From NCBI GenBank assembly GCA_021798915.1, contig JAJZBM010000001.1, positions 1 through 64,000 on the forward strand: a DNA stretch of 64,000 bases. The letters are read 5' to 3'. The position numbers and the translations under genes are program-made. Below, in pieces: positions 25,337 through 35,218 of the stretch (position 1 is its first letter; each line of letters opens with the position of its first letter). This DNA comes from Pseudomonadota bacterium (lineage in GTDB: Bacteria > Pseudomonadota > Alphaproteobacteria > Acetobacterales > Acetobacteraceae). The notes below the pieces were generated by a model. It ran no database searches, had not been told where the DNA came from, and saw only the letters and a list, made by a program, of their open reading frames with translations.

Positions 25337-25365
25337 AATATAAGAGGACCGGATAAGTCCTGATA
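25337..25365 (-). promoter_or_regulatory. Candidate suf promoter with Rrf2-type operator
   Basis: On the minus strand the palindrome TATCAGGAC...GTCCTCTTA (arms AGGAC and GTCCT separated by 7 nt, 25345-25361) lies just upstream of and partly over a TATATT box (25342-25337). The GACT-N5-GGTC core resembles the GACT-N5-AGTC core of the Escherichia coli IscR type-1 site. The -35 box is weak (TATCAG), as in promoters covered by a regulator. The binding protein is assumed to be the downstream Rrf2 product. Confidence 0.4.
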
Positions 25366-25490
25366 CTCGGGAATTGGCGTATCTCCCCCCCAGCGTCAAG
25401 GGCTCACGTCAAGCGACCATCCTCTAGCCGCCTCTCATGGAGTGGTCTAAACCTGGGTCGGGACTGATCGGCAAAAATCGGGAGGATGGA

Positions 25491-26411
25491 ATGTCGGGCA
25501 AACCTATGCTGGAGGGGAAGGTCGCGGTGGTGAGCGGCGCCGGTGGTGGCATCGGGCGCGAAATCGCCCTCGCCATGGCGCTCGCCGGGGCCAAGGTCGT
25601 GATCAATGACATCGGCGCCTCGCTCACCGGCGAGGGGCAATCGGGCACCCCGGCCGAGCAGACGCGCCAGATCATCATCCAGCGTGGCGGCGAGGCGGCG
25701 ATCAGCACCGATAGTGTCGCCGAATGGGCCTCCGCCAAGCGTATCGTGCAGAGCGCGCTCGATCATTTCGGCCGCCTCGACATCGTCGTCAACAATGCCG
25801 GCATCCTGCGCGACGTGATCTTCCACAAGATGTCGCCCGAGGATTGGCTCGCGGTGATCAATGTCCATCTCAACGGCAGCTTCTTCCTCTCGCGCGCTGC
25901 GGCCGAGCCGTTCCGCGCCCAGGAGAGCGGCGCCTTCGTCCACATGACCAGCACTTCCGGCCTGATCGGCAATTTCGGCCAGGCGAATTACGCCGCCGCC
26001 AAGCTCGGCATCACCGCGCTCTCGAAATCGATCGCGCTCGACATGAAGCGCTATAACGTACGCTCGAACTGCATCGCGCCGTTCGCCTGGAGCCGGATGA
26101 CCAGTTCGATCCCGGCCGAGACGCCGGAACAGCAGGCGCGGGTCGAGAAGATCAAGCAGATGACGCCGGACAAGAATGCGCCGATGGCGGTGTTTCTCGC
26201 CTCCGAGGCGGCGCGGGCGGTGACCGGACAGGTCTTCGCCACGCGCCATAACGAGATCTTCCTGATGAGTTCGCCGCGCCCGATCCGCGGCATCCATCGC
26301 AGCGAGGGTTGGACGCCGGAATTGATCGCCGAACACGCGCTGCCGGCGCTCAAGGAAGCGTTCATGCCGCTTGACCGGAGCGGCGAAGTCTTCTCCTGGG
26401 ATCCGGTTTGA
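25491..26411 (+). CDS. SDR-family dehydrogenase, 3-hydroxyacyl-CoA dehydrogenase-like
   Basis: NAD(P)-dependent short-chain dehydrogenase, 306 residues. The cofactor loop is SGAGGGIGRE (about 15-24), the NNAG motif is at 101-104, and the catalytic set is Ser154, Tyr167 and Lys171 (YAAAK). The long loops and C-terminal tail resemble the (R)-3-hydroxyacyl-CoA dehydrogenase domain of multifunctional enzyme type 2, but the substrate is not fixed by sequence. The ATG at 25491 is preceded by GGAGGATGG; Met codons upstream lack a ribosome site. It stands alone, divergent from suf, and is followed by a palindromic repeat element. Confidence 0.85.
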   Translation: MSGKPMLEGKVAVVSGAGGGIGREIALAMALAGAKVVINDIGASLTGEGQSGTPAEQTRQIIIQRGGEAAISTDSVAEWASAKRIVQSALDHFGRLDIVVNNAGILRDVIFHKMSPEDWLAVINVHLNGSFFLSRAAAEPFRAQESGAFVHMTSTSGLIGNFGQANYAAAKLGITALSKSIALDMKRYNVRSNCIAPFAWSRMTSSIPAETPEQQARVEKIKQMTPDKNAPMAVFLASEAARAVTGQVFATRHNEIFLMSSPRPIRGIHRSEGWTPELIAEHALPALKEAFMPLDRSGEVFSWDPV

Positions 26412-26426
26412 GAACCCAAGAAAGAC

Positions 26427-26563
26427 CTTCTTTTTCTGAAGAAAAAGAAGCAAAAAGACTTTCATCCCGACTCTCGGAGCGGCGAATTTCCTCGGGGCGG
26501 GCAGTGCCGCAGGCACTGCCCAACGAGTAAAAAGTTTTTTGGTTCTTTTTTACAAAAAAGAAC
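26427..26563. repeat. Dispersed palindromic element, copy A
   Basis: The 137-bp nested palindrome starts 16 bp after the SDR stop codon. The left arm has CTTCTTTTTC and GAAAAAGAAG (10-bp stem, 26427-26450) followed by CAAAAAGACTTT. The centre has GGGCAGTGCC and GGCACTGCCC (10-bp stem, 26499-26521). The right arm has AAAAGTTTTTTG, then GTTCTTTTTT and AAAAAAGAAC (26542-26563). The two arms are inverted copies of each other. A second copy is at 44486-44594. No open frame of its own is evident. The layout suggests a bidirectional terminator or a small mobile palindromic element. Confidence 0.85.
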
Positions 26564-26693
26564 TGCTTTTCTCGCCTCTGGCGAGCATCTTGACAAAACG
26601 CCCGCCAGAGGCGCACAAGCGCCAGCCCCCTCGAGGGGCATCGCCGCTTCGCGAGGGTTCGCGCAGCGGCGCGTTTCGCGTTGAGGATGGGTG
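26564..26693 (+). promoter_or_regulatory. Region upstream of ffh
   Basis: This stretch between the palindromic element and ffh contains a perfect TTGACA at 26590-26595, a candidate -35, though no good -10 is found 16-18 nt downstream. GAGG at 26683-26686 is the ribosome-binding site of ffh. Short GC-rich inverted repeats are present, for example CCCCCTCGAGGGG. I see no other element. Confidence 0.3.
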
Positions 26694-28061
26694 ATGTTCG
26701 ACACGCTTTCCGGCAAGCTGACTGCGGTTTTCGACCGGCTGCGCCAGCGTGGCACGCTGAACGAGGTGGATGTCGGCGAGGCGCTCCGCGAGGTGCGGCT
26801 GGCGCTGCTGGAGGCCGACGTCGCGCTGCCGGTGGTCAAGACCTTCATCGCCGGGGTGCGCGATCGCGCCATCGGCGCCGAAGTCATTCGCGCCGTCGCG
26901 CCCGGCCAGCAAGTCATCAAAATCGTCAATGACGTGCTCGTCGAGCATCTCGGCGGCGAAGGCACGGCGGCGCTCGATCTCAACCATCCGGCCCCGGTGC
27001 CGATCCTGATGGTCGGGCTGCAGGGCTCCGGCAAGACCACCAGTTCGGGCAAGCTCGCGCTCCGGCTCGCCAAGCGCGAGCGCAAACGCGTGCTGCTCGC
27101 GAGCCTCGACACGCAGCGCCCGGCGGCGCAATTGCAGCTCGCCCAACTCGCCGAGAAGGCAGGTGTGCCCTCGCTCCCCATCGTCGCCGGTGAAGCCCCA
27201 CTCGCCATCGCCCGGCGGGCGCTGGAGGCCGGGCGACGGGAGGGGTTCGACATCGTCATCCTCGATACCGCAGGGCGGCTCTCGATCGATGCCGAGCTGA
27301 TGGCCGAGGTGCAGACCGTCCGCGCCGCGACCAACCCGGCCGAGACCCTCCTCGTCGTCGATGCGATGACCGGGCAGGACGCGGTCAATACCGCGCGCGC
27401 CTTCAACGAGGCGCTCGGCATCACCGGTATCGTGCTCACCCGCATGGATGGCGATGCCCGCGGGGGCGCGGCGCTTTCCATGCGCGCCGTCACCGGGGCG
27501 CCGATCAAGCTCATCGGGGGCGGCGAAAAGCTCGACGCGCTGGAGGAATTCCATCCCGAGCGGGTCGCCTCGCGTATTCTCGGCATGGGCGACGTGGTTG
27601 GCCTCGTCGAGCGCGCGTCCGAAACCATCGAGCAGGAAGAGGCGGAAAAACTCGCAGCCAAGATCGCCAAGGGCCGCTTCGATCTCGAGGATTACGCCGC
27701 CCAACTGCGCCAGATCGGACGCATGGGCTCGCTCTCGGGCATTCTCGGGATGCTGCCGGGGGCGGGTAAGCTCATGGCCCAGGTCGATGAATCGAAGCTC
27801 GATAAATCCGTCTTCAAGCGTCAGGCGGCGATCATCTCCTCGATGACGCGGAGCGAGCGGCGCCAACCCGACATCCTCAAGGCGAGCCGCAAGAAGCGCA
27901 TCGCCGCCGGCTCCGGCACTTCGGTGCAGGAGGTCAACCGCCTGCTCAAGCAGTATGACGACATGGCCGGCATGATCAAACGCATGAACAAACTCGGCCA
28001 AAAGGGGCTGATGCGGCATGGCCTCGCCGCGTTGCTCCCCGGCCGCCGTGGTCCATTCTGA
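26694..28061 (+). CDS. ffh: Signal recognition particle GTPase Ffh
   Basis: SRP54 homologue that targets nascent membrane proteins with 4.5S RNA and FtsY; 455 residues. The N domain (about 1-85) precedes the G domain with G1 [16 protein letters not shown], the DTAGR motif and [10 protein letters not shown]. The Met-rich M domain carries SGILGMLPG near its start. I chose ATG 26694, with GAGG upstream, over the overlapping GTG at 26691. It heads ffh-rpsP-rimM-trmD-rplS, a common conserved order. Confidence 0.98.
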   Translation: MFDTLSGKLTAVFDRLRQRGTLNEVDVGEALREVRLALLEADVALPVVKTFIAGVRDRAIGAEVIRAVAPGQQVIKIVNDVLVEHLGGEGTAALDLNHPAPVPILMVGLQGSGKTTSSGKLALRLAKRERKRVLLASLDTQRPAAQLQLAQLAEKAGVPSLPIVAGEAPLAIARRALEAGRREGFDIVILDTAGRLSIDAELMAEVQTVRAATNPAETLLVVDAMTGQDAVNTARAFNEALGITGIVLTRMDGDARGGAALSMRAVTGAPIKLIGGGEKLDALEEFHPERVASRILGMGDVVGLVERASETIEQEEAEKLAAKIAKGRFDLEDYAAQLRQIGRMGSLSGILGMLPGAGKLMAQVDESKLDKSVFKRQAAIISSMTRSERRQPDILKASRKKRIAAGSGTSVQEVNRLLKQYDDMAGMIKRMNKLGQKGLMRHGLAALLPGRRGPF

Positions 28062-28089
28062 TTTTTCCCGCAAAGGAGCCAATTCCGAC

Positions 28090-28425
28090 ATGAGCCTCAA
28101 AATCCGCCTCGCCCGCGCCGGCGCGAAAAAGCGCCCTTATTATCATATCGTGCTCGCCGACAGCCGCAGCCCGCGCGATGGCCGGTTCCTGGAAAAGCTC
28201 GGGAGCTACAACCCGATGCTGCCCGCCGACCACGCAGACCGGGTGCGCCTCGTCTCCGAACGCATTCAGCACTGGCTCGGCCAGGGCGCGATCGCGACCG
28301 ATCGGGTGGCGCGGTTTCTCGGCCGCGCCGGGATCGCGCCGATGCCGGCCTGGCGTGAGCAGCCAGTGAAATCGGCCCCGAAGAAGAAGGCGCAGGAACG
28401 CGCCAAGGCCGAAGCCACAGCGTAA
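28090..28425 (+). CDS. rpsP: 30S ribosomal protein S16
   Basis: Assembly protein of the 30S body. The 111-residue product begins [21 protein letters not shown] and keeps the conserved [13 protein letters not shown]. The C-terminus has an alphaproteobacterial basic Lys/Ala tail ([15 protein letters not shown]). AAAGGAG lies upstream of ATG 28090. It is 28 nt downstream of ffh. Confidence 0.97.
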   Translation: MSLKIRLARAGAKKRPYYHIVLADSRSPRDGRFLEKLGSYNPMLPADHADRVRLVSERIQHWLGQGAIATDRVARFLGRAGIAPMPAWREQPVKSAPKKKAQERAKAEATA

Positions 28426-28466
28426 GCATGGCGGCATGAGCACGGCGGCATAAGCATGGCGGCGAT
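28425..28466 (+). repeat. 14-bp tandem repeat, three copies
   Basis: Three adjacent, imperfect copies of a unit close to AGCATGGCGGCATA (28425-28438, 28439-28452, 28453-28466) fill most of the spacer between rpsP and rimM. They differ at one to a few positions. They contain ATGs in different frames but no sizeable open frame. Confidence 0.7.
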
Positions 28467-28478
28467 CGGGTTCCGGTG

Positions 28479-29012
28479 ATGAAAGGGCGCATCCTCGTGG
28501 GGGTGATCGGGCGGCCGCATGGCGTGCGCGGGCTGGCGCGGGTCACCAGCCATGCCGCCGCGCCGGCGTCACTCACCGCCTATGGCCCGCTGCACGACGA
28601 GGCCGGTGGCCGCTACCGGCTCGCCTGGCGCGGCGCCGGCATCGCCGCTCTCGCGCTCTGGCGGGACGGTGCCTGGATCGAGATCCGCGACCGCGACCAA
28701 GCGGCGCGGCTGACCAATCGCCGCCTCTATCTCGATCGCGCCGTCTTGCCGCCGCCGGACACGGACGAGTTCTATCTCGCCGATCTCATCGGGCTGGACG
28801 CCGTCCTGCCGGAAGGGGCGCGCGGGCGGGTGCTTGCCGTGCATGATTACGGCGCCGGCGCCAGCCTCGAAATCGAACGTTCGGGGGCGGCGCCGCTGCT
28901 CGTCCCCTTCACCCGCGCCGCGGTGCCCGAGATCGATCTCGAGGCCGGCCATCTCGTGGTCATCCCGCCATTCGAGCACGAAGCACCGCCGGGAAACGAG
29001 GCCGGCGCATGA
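28479..29012 (+). CDS. rimM: Ribosome maturation factor RimM
   Basis: RimM binds S19 and helps mature the 30S head. The product has 177 residues from ATG 28479 (GTG at 28476 is an alternative). Family features are [18 protein letters not shown] at the N-terminus and the PRC-barrel segment beginning [11 protein letters not shown] near residue 87. The last codons overlap trmD by 4 nt (ATGA). Confidence 0.95.
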   Translation: MKGRILVGVIGRPHGVRGLARVTSHAAAPASLTAYGPLHDEAGGRYRLAWRGAGIAALALWRDGAWIEIRDRDQAARLTNRRLYLDRAVLPPPDTDEFYLADLIGLDAVLPEGARGRVLAVHDYGAGASLEIERSGAAPLLVPFTRAAVPEIDLEAGHLVVIPPFEHEAPPGNEAGA

Positions 29013-29767
29013 CCTGGCGCGCCGATGTCCTCACCCTGTTTCCGGAGATGTTTCCCGGGCCGCTGGCGTTTTCGCTCACCGGACGGGGGCTGGCGCGCGG
29101 GCTTTGGCAGATCGGCGCGCGGGATATCCGCGCGTTCGCCGAGGACCGCCATCGCAGCGTCGATGATACGCCCTTCGGCGGCGGCGCCGGCATGGTGCTG
29201 CGTGCCGATGTCGTCGATCGCGCCATCGCCACGGTCGCCGATGGCCGGCCGATGATCTGCCTTACGCCGCGCGGCGAGCCGTTTTCGCAAGCGATGGCAC
29301 GCGATTTCGCAGCCGGACCCGGACTGATCCTGCTCTCCGGCCGCTATGAGGGGATCGATCAGCGGGTGATCGAGGCGCGTGGCATGCGCGAGGTCAGCAT
29401 CGGCGATTACGTGCTCGCCGGCGGCGAGATCGCGGCGATGGTGGTGCTCGATGCCGCGGTCCGGCTGCTCCCTGGCGTCATGGGAGCGGCGGCGAGCGCG
29501 GAGGAGGAAAGTTTCTCCGAGCCGCTACTCGAATATCCCCATTATACCCGCCCCGCCGAATGGCAGGGGCGCGCGGTGCCGGCGGCGCTGCTGTCCGGCG
29601 ATCACGCAGCGATCGCCGCCTGGCGTCGGCAGGCGGCCGAGCGGGCGACACAAACCCGCCGCCCCGATCTTTGGCGAACCTATCAGGGCCAAACCGAATG
29701 CCACGCCGAAGGCCGTGGTGGCCCTGCGCCAGCACAACCAGTTGCCAGTGCGAACAACGCGCCGTAA
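29009..29767 (+). CDS. trmD: tRNA (guanine-N1)-methyltransferase TrmD
   Basis: Methylates G37 of tRNAs and so prevents +1 frameshifting; it has a trefoil-knot SPOUT fold. The 252-residue product has the knot region [17 protein letters not shown] and [11 protein letters not shown] and the conserved [11 protein letters not shown]. The start is the ATG overlapping the rimM stop. The C-terminal 25 residues are low-complexity and not conserved in the family. Confidence 0.97.
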   Translation: MTWRADVLTLFPEMFPGPLAFSLTGRGLARGLWQIGARDIRAFAEDRHRSVDDTPFGGGAGMVLRADVVDRAIATVADGRPMICLTPRGEPFSQAMARDFAAGPGLILLSGRYEGIDQRVIEARGMREVSIGDYVLAGGEIAAMVVLDAAVRLLPGVMGAAASAEEESFSEPLLEYPHYTRPAEWQGRAVPAALLSGDHAAIAAWRRQAAERATQTRRPDLWRTYQGQTECHAEGRGGPAPAQPVASANNAP

Positions 29768-29795
29768 GAAAAGTTCATCGAGAAGGATCTCCCCC

Positions 29796-30215
29796 ATGAA
29801 CATCATCCAGCAATTCGAGGCCGAGCAGATGGCCCGCCTCACCACCGCCCGCCCGGTGCCGGAATTCGCCCCTGGCGATACGCTCCGCGTCTCGGTCAAG
29901 GTGGTGGAGGGTGAACGCTCCCGCACCCAGGCGTTCGAGGGGGTATGCATCGCCCGTTCCAACAAGGGCCTCAACAGCAATTTCACGGTGCGCAAGATCA
30001 GCTATGGCGAGGGGGTGGAGCGCGTGTTCCCGCTCTATGCGCCGAGCATCGCCGATATCCAAGTGGTGCGGCGCGGCGATGTGCGGCGGGCGAAGCTCTA
30101 TTATCTCCGTGGCCGCTCGGGCAAGTCGGCGCGCATCGCGGAGAAGGCCCGCGCCGTCACCATCGAGTCCGCCATCCCCGACGCCGCAGCGGCGCCGCAG
30201 GACGCCGCGGAATAA
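29796..30215 (+). CDS. rplS: 50S ribosomal protein L19
   Basis: Located at the 30S-50S interface. The 139-residue product matches the family from [15 protein letters not shown], with [25 protein letters not shown] in the centre. It has an Ala-rich C-terminal extension after about residue 118. The ribosome site AGAAGGA precedes ATG 29796. It follows trmD by 28 nt, and 32 nt separate it from leuC, so the leucine genes may share this transcript. Confidence 0.97.
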   Translation: MNIIQQFEAEQMARLTTARPVPEFAPGDTLRVSVKVVEGERSRTQAFEGVCIARSNKGLNSNFTVRKISYGEGVERVFPLYAPSIADIQVVRRGDVRRAKLYYLRGRSGKSARIAEKARAVTIESAIPDAAAAPQDAAE

Positions 30216-30247
30216 AGCCGCGTAAAACCGCATAAAGGAGCCAACGC

Positions 30248-31654
30248 ATGTCCGGACCACGCACCCTGTTCGACAAGATCTGGGACGCCCATGTGGTCGA
30301 GCAGCTTCCGGACGGCACCTGCCTTCTTTATATCGACCGCCATCTCGTCCATGAGGTGACCAGCCCGCAGGCCTTCGAGGGGTTGCGCGCCACCGGGCGC
30401 CGGGTGCGCCGGCCGGAGGCGACGATCGCGGTCGCGGATCACAATATCCCGACCTCCGACCGGCGCCGCGGCATCGCCGAACCCGAAAGCCGCCTCCAGG
30501 TCGAAACGCTGGAGCAGAACGTCGCTGCCTTCGGGGTGCCCTATTTTCCGGTGCTCGACGAGCGCCAGGGCATCGTCCACATCATCGGCCCCGAGCAGGG
30601 GATCAGCCTCCCCGGCATGACCATCGTCTGCGGCGACAGCCACACCTCGACGCATGGCGCCTTGGGCGCGCTCGCCTTCGGGATCGGCACCTCCGAGGTC
30701 GAGCATGTTCTCGCGACCCAGACCCTGCTCCAGAAGCGGGCGAAGAACATGCGGATCGAGGTTGCCGGGCGGGCGCCCGCCGGCACCAGCGCGAAGGACA
30801 TCATCCTCGCCATCATCGGCGAAATCGGCACCGCCGGCGGCACCGGCCATGTGATCGAGTTCACCGGCGAGGCGATCCGCGCGCTCGACATGGCCGGGCG
30901 CATGACGGTCTGCAACATGGCGATCGAGGCCGGGGCGCGCGCCGGCCTGATCGCCCCGGACGAGACCACGTTCGACTGGATCAAGGGCCGGCCCTACGCC
31001 CCGCAAGGCGCGGATTTCACCGCCGCGGTGAGCTATTGGCGGAGCCTCGCCGCCGATCCCGGCGCCACTTACGACAAAACGGTGCGGCTCGATGCGGCCG
31101 CCATCGCGCCGATGGTGAGCTGGGGCACGAGCCCCGAGCGCGTCGCCCCGATCACCGGCGCCGTCCCCGACCCCGCAGCCGAGCCCGATCCCGCCAAGCG
31201 CGCCGAGATGCAGCGGATGCTCACCTATATGGGCTTGCAACCGGGGCAGAAACTCGCCGAAATCCCGGTCGATGTCGTGTTCATCGGCAGCTGCACCAAT
31301 GGCCGGATCGAGGATATCCGCGCCGCCGCCGCGATCGCCCGCGGTCGCCATGTCGCCGCGGGGGTGCGGGCGCTGGTCGTCCCCGGCTCCGGCCTCGTCA
31401 AGAAACAGGCCGAAGCCGAAGGGCTCGACCGCGTTTTGGTCGAGGCCGGGTTCGAATGGCGCGAGCCGGGCTGTTCGATGTGTCTCGGCATGAACCCCGA
31501 CCAGCTCACGCCAGGCCAACGCGCGGCGAGCACCTCCAACCGCAATTTCGAGGGTCGCCAGGGCCCCGGCGGACGCACCCATCTGGTTTCCCCGGCCATG
31601 GCGGCGGCGGCGGCGATCGCCGGTCGTCTGGCCGATGCGCGCGAGTTCATGTGA
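30248..31654 (+). CDS. leuC: 3-isopropylmalate dehydratase large subunit
   Basis: With LeuD it isomerises 2- to 3-isopropylmalate in leucine synthesis. The 468-residue product has the three [4Fe-4S] cysteines at 349 (GSCTNGR), 409 and 412 (GCSMCLGMN), and [13 protein letters not shown] around residue 128. The ATG is preceded by AAAGGAG. It overlaps leuD by one base. Confidence 0.98.
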   Translation: MSGPRTLFDKIWDAHVVEQLPDGTCLLYIDRHLVHEVTSPQAFEGLRATGRRVRRPEATIAVADHNIPTSDRRRGIAEPESRLQVETLEQNVAAFGVPYFPVLDERQGIVHIIGPEQGISLPGMTIVCGDSHTSTHGALGALAFGIGTSEVEHVLATQTLLQKRAKNMRIEVAGRAPAGTSAKDIILAIIGEIGTAGGTGHVIEFTGEAIRALDMAGRMTVCNMAIEAGARAGLIAPDETTFDWIKGRPYAPQGADFTAAVSYWRSLAADPGATYDKTVRLDAAAIAPMVSWGTSPERVAPITGAVPDPAAEPDPAKRAEMQRMLTYMGLQPGQKLAEIPVDVVFIGSCTNGRIEDIRAAAAIARGRHVAAGVRALVVPGSGLVKKQAEAEGLDRVLVEAGFEWREPGCSMCLGMNPDQLTPGQRAASTSNRNFEGRQGPGGRTHLVSPAMAAAAAIAGRLADAREFM

Positions 31655-32277
31655 TGGAAAAATTCACCACGCTGACGGCGATCGCCGCCCCCCTGCCGCT
31701 CGCCAATGTCGATACCGACAAGATCATCCCGGCGCGGTTCTTGAAGACCATCCGCAGGAGCGGGCTCGGCGTGCATCTCTTCGACACGCTGCGCTATGAT
31801 GAGCACGGGGCCGAGCGGCCCGATTTCGTGCTCAACCGGGCGCCTTACCGGCGTGCCCAGATCCTCATCGCGCATGAGAATTTCGGCTGCGGCTCGTCGC
31901 GCGAGCACGCGCCCTGGGCGCTGCTCGATTTCGGCATCCGCGCCGTGATCGCGCCCGATTTCGCCGATATTTTCTACAATAATTGCTTCAAGAACGGGAT
32001 TCTGCCGATCCGCCTGCCGCGCGAAGTGTGTGATGCGCTGATGGAAGATGTCAGCCCGGGCGACAATGCCCGTCTCACCATCGATCTCGCCCGCCAGGTG
32101 GTGGTGCGCCCGAACGGCGAGGAGGTCGCGTTCGAGATCGACCCGTTCCGCAAGCATCTGCTGCAAAACGGTCTCGATGACATCGGCCAGACCATGGCCC
32201 ATGCCGGCGCGATCGATGCTTTCGAGCAAAACCGCGCCGCCGCGCAGCCCTGGCTGCCCAAGATCGCGCTCACATAA
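31654..32277 (+). CDS. leuD: 3-isopropylmalate dehydratase small subunit
   Basis: Swivelling-domain partner of LeuC. The 207-residue product begins [29 protein letters not shown] and has the conserved [16 protein letters not shown]. The ATG shares a base with the leuC stop (TGATG). A much longer frame upstream is inside leuC and is not used. Confidence 0.98.
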   Translation: MEKFTTLTAIAAPLPLANVDTDKIIPARFLKTIRRSGLGVHLFDTLRYDEHGAERPDFVLNRAPYRRAQILIAHENFGCGSSREHAPWALLDFGIRAVIAPDFADIFYNNCFKNGILPIRLPREVCDALMEDVSPGDNARLTIDLARQVVVRPNGEEVAFEIDPFRKHLLQNGLDDIGQTMAHAGAIDAFEQNRAAAQPWLPKIALT

Positions 32278-32289
32278 GGGAAACATCCG

Positions 32290-33402
32290 ATGGCCGCCAA
32301 TAAGACCCTGCTGATCCTGCCCGGTGATGGTATCGGCCCCGAGGTGATGCACGAGGTCCGGCGGGTGAACGACTGGCTCCGGCGCAAGCGCGCGGTGAAT
32401 TTCGACATCCATGAGGATCTCGTCGGCGGCGCCGCGATCGATGCCCGCGGCACGCCGATCGCGCCGGAAACCATCGCTCGCGCCAAGGAGGTGGACGCGG
32501 TGCTGTTCGGCTCGGTGGGCGGGCCGAAATGGGACAAGCTCGGCTTTGACATGCGCCCCGAAATCGCCATCCTCACGCTGCGGCGCGAACTCGGCCTGTT
32601 TGCCAATCTGCGCCCGGCGGTGGTGTTCGACCCGCTGGTCGAGGCCAGCACGCTGAAGCCCGAAGTGGTCCGTGGGCTCGACCTGATGATCGTCCGCGAA
32701 AGCACCGGCGGCATCTATTTCGGCGAGCCGCGCGGCGTCGAGACCCTGCCCGACGGCCAAAAGCGCGGCTTCAATACCGAAACCTATACGACGCACGAGA
32801 TCGAGCGCGTCGCCCGGGTCGCCTTCGAGTTGGCGCGGACCCGCCAGAAGCGGGTTTGCAGCGTCGAAAAAGCCAATGTCATGGAAAGCGGCCTGCTCTG
32901 GCGCGAGACCGTGAGCGCGCTGCATCAGCGCGAATTCCCCGATGTCGAGCTTGCCCATATGTATGCCGATAACTGCGCGATGCAGTTGGTCCGCAATCCG
33001 CGCCAGTTCGACGTCATCGTCACCACCAACCTGTTCGGCGACCTGCTCTCCGACCTCGCCTCGATGCTCACCGGAAGCCTCGGCATGTTGCCCTCGGCGA
33101 CGCTCGGCGGGCTCGACGCGAAAGGCCGCCGCCACGCGCTCTATGAGCCGATCCATGGCAGCGCCCCCGACATCGCCGGCAAAGGCATCGCCAACCCGCT
33201 CGCACAGATGCTGAGCTTCGCGATGATGCTCCGCTACTCCTTCGCGATGGAAGAGGAAGCGAAGCTGATCGAGGCGGCTTGCAGCCATGTCCTCGCGAGC
33301 GGCCTCCGCACCGCCGACATCATGGCCCGCAACTGCGCCAAGGTGAGCACCCAGGTGATGGGTGAGGCGGTGGTGCGCGAATTGGACAAACTCGGGGGGT
33401 GA
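32290..33402 (+). CDS. leuB: 3-isopropylmalate dehydrogenase
   Basis: NAD-dependent oxidative decarboxylase, the step after LeuCD. The 370-residue product has [14 protein letters not shown] at the start and the conserved substrate loop [14 protein letters not shown] near residue 140. Later [25 protein letters not shown] carries the Mg-binding aspartates. GGGAAAC precedes the ATG, 12 nt after leuD. Confidence 0.98.
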   Translation: MAANKTLLILPGDGIGPEVMHEVRRVNDWLRRKRAVNFDIHEDLVGGAAIDARGTPIAPETIARAKEVDAVLFGSVGGPKWDKLGFDMRPEIAILTLRRELGLFANLRPAVVFDPLVEASTLKPEVVRGLDLMIVRESTGGIYFGEPRGVETLPDGQKRGFNTETYTTHEIERVARVAFELARTRQKRVCSVEKANVMESGLLWRETVSALHQREFPDVELAHMYADNCAMQLVRNPRQFDVIVTTNLFGDLLSDLASMLTGSLGMLPSATLGGLDAKGRRHALYEPIHGSAPDIAGKGIANPLAQMLSFAMMLRYSFAMEEEAKLIEAACSHVLASGLRTADIMARNCAKVSTQVMGEAVVRELDKLGG

Positions 33403-33506
33403 ACCGGGTGCCCTCAGGGAGTTCAATTGGCTGAATCGGCTACCCAACGAGCTCTGGATGAGGTGATCCTCTTGACGGCGCCGCGCGGCTCTGGCCCGAT
33501 GGCGCC

Positions 33507-33917
33507 ATGGCCGCGCCCGCTCCTTTTCTCCCTCCCCGTGAGGATGACATCGTCGCCTTTGCCGAGCAGGCTTTGGCCGCCATCCCGGCGCGGCTCGCCC
33601 GCCATCTCGACGGCGTTGCGATCCTGGTCGAGGACATGCCCGATGAGGAGACGCTGCGCGAGATGGAACTCGAGGGCGGCTGGGATCTGACCGGGCTTTA
33701 TCGCGGCACGCCGCTCGGTCGGAAAAGCGTCGATGATCTCGCCCGCCCGCCCGACACCATCCTACTCTATCGCCTGCCCATCCTGCTCGAATGGATCGAG
33801 ACCGAGGTCGATCTCGCCGCTCTCGTGCGCAATGTCGTAGTGCACGAGATCGCCCATCATTTCGGCTTCAGCGACGCTGAGATCGCGGCGCTGGAAGCGG
33901 AGATGGACGAGCGCTGA
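33507..33917 (+). CDS. Small metallopeptidase-like protein (zincin)
   Basis: The 136-residue product belongs to the small zincin-like metallopeptidase group (DUF1025-type). The zinc motif HEIAHHFGFSDAEI gives His113, Glu114 and His117, with Asp123 or a nearby residue as a possible third ligand. It has no signal peptide. The physiological substrate is not known for the family. It is separated from leuB by 104 nt and converges on purA with a 7-nt gap. Confidence 0.85.
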   Translation: MAAPAPFLPPREDDIVAFAEQALAAIPARLARHLDGVAILVEDMPDEETLREMELEGGWDLTGLYRGTPLGRKSVDDLARPPDTILLYRLPILLEWIETEVDLAALVRNVVVHEIAHHFGFSDAEIAALEAEMDER

Positions 33918-33924
33918 CCGCGCC

Positions 33925-35214
33925 TCAGCCCTCGAACGGATCGCGCATCAGGATGGTGTCGTCGCGTTCGGGGCTGGTCGAGAGCAGCGTCACCGGCGCC
34001 TCCACCAATTCCTCGATGCGGCGGACGTATTTCACCGCCTGCGCCGGCAGATCGGCCCAGGAGCGGGCGCCGTAGGTCGAGCCCGACCAGCCTTCGATGG
34101 TCTCATAAATCGGCGTCGCCGCGGCTTGCGCGCCAGGGGCGGCGGGAAGCCGGGTGAAAGTGTCGCCACCGATGCGGTAGCCGGTATTGATGCGCAATTC
34201 CGGCAAACCGTCGAGCACGTCAAGCTTGGTGAGGGCGAGGCCGTTGATGCCGCCCACTTTCACCGCCTGGCGCACCAGGGCGGCGTCAAACCAGCCTGTC
34301 CGCCGCCGCCGCCCGGTGACGGTGCCGAATTCGCGGCCGCGATCGCCGAGCATCTGCCCGGTCGCGTCGGTCAGTTCGGTCGGGAACGGGCCGGCGCCGA
34401 CCCGGGTGGAATAGGCCTTGGCGATGCCGAGCACGAATCCGACCGCGCCGGGGCCGACCCCGGCGCCGGAAGCCGCGGTCGCCGCGACGGTGTTGGATGA
34501 GGTGACGAAGGGGTAGGTGCCGTGATCGACATCGAGCATCACCGCCTGCGCGCCCTCGAACAGAATCCGCCGCCCGGCGCGGCGGGCCTCGTCGAGCCGC
34601 TCCCAGACCGGTTCGGCGAAGGGGAGCAGGCGCGGCGCGAGCGCAAGCAGGGCCGCGAGCAGGCCCGCCTTGTCGAACACCGGCGCGCCGAGCCCGGCGA
34701 GCAGAGTGTTGTGGTGGCGCAGCAATTCGTCGAGCTTGGCCGAAAGCGTTTCCGGCTCGGCGAGGTCGCAGACCCGGATGGCGCGGCGCGCCACCTTGTC
34801 CTCATAGGCCGGGCCGATACCGCGCCCGGTGGTGCCGATCTTGTGCTCGCCACGCGCCGTCTCGCGCGCCTTGTCGAGCGCGGCGTGGAGCGGCAGGATC
34901 AGGGGCGCGTTCTCACTGATGCGCAGATTATCCGGCCCGACCCGCAATCCCTGGCTTTCGACGCGGGCGATCTCGGCGAGCAGCGCCTCGGGGTCGATCA
35001 CCACGCCATTGCCGATGATGCCGAGCTTGCCGCGCACGACGCCGCTCGGGAGCAGCGAGAGCTTGTAGGTCTCTCCGCCGACCACCAGCGTATGCCCGGC
35101 ATTGTGCCCGCCCTGGAAGCGGACCACGATATCGGCGCGGCTGGCCAGCCAATCGACCACCTTGCCCTTGCCCTCGTCGCCCCATTGCGCGCCGATCACC
35201 GCGACATTGGCCAT
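33925..35214 (-). CDS. purA: Adenylosuccinate synthetase
   Basis: First committed step from IMP to AMP, joining aspartate using GTP. The 429-residue product has QWGDEGKGK (10-18) with catalytic Asp13 and [13 protein letters not shown] with His41. The start is Met at 35214; the longer frame upstream lies in the hisZ end. It follows hisZ by 4 nt, so the two share a transcript. Confidence 0.98.
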   Translation of the reverse strand: MANVAVIGAQWGDEGKGKVVDWLASRADIVVRFQGGHNAGHTLVVGGETYKLSLLPSGVVRGKLGIIGNGVVIDPEALLAEIARVESQGLRVGPDNLRISENAPLILPLHAALDKARETARGEHKIGTTGRGIGPAYEDKVARRAIRVCDLAEPETLSAKLDELLRHHNTLLAGLGAPVFDKAGLLAALLALAPRLLPFAEPVWERLDEARRAGRRILFEGAQAVMLDVDHGTYPFVTSSNTVAATAASGAGVGPGAVGFVLGIAKAYSTRVGAGPFPTELTDATGQMLGDRGREFGTVTGRRRRTGWFDAALVRQAVKVGGINGLALTKLDVLDGLPELRINTGYRIGGDTFTRLPAAPGAQAAATPIYETIEGWSGSTYGARSWADLPAQAVKYVRRIEELVEAPVTLLSTSPERDDTILMRDPFEG

Positions 35215-35218
35215 CGTC

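Noticed and set aside
31225-33447. Long antisense frame across leuC-leuD-leuB
   Set aside because: Shadow of well-supported leucine genes.
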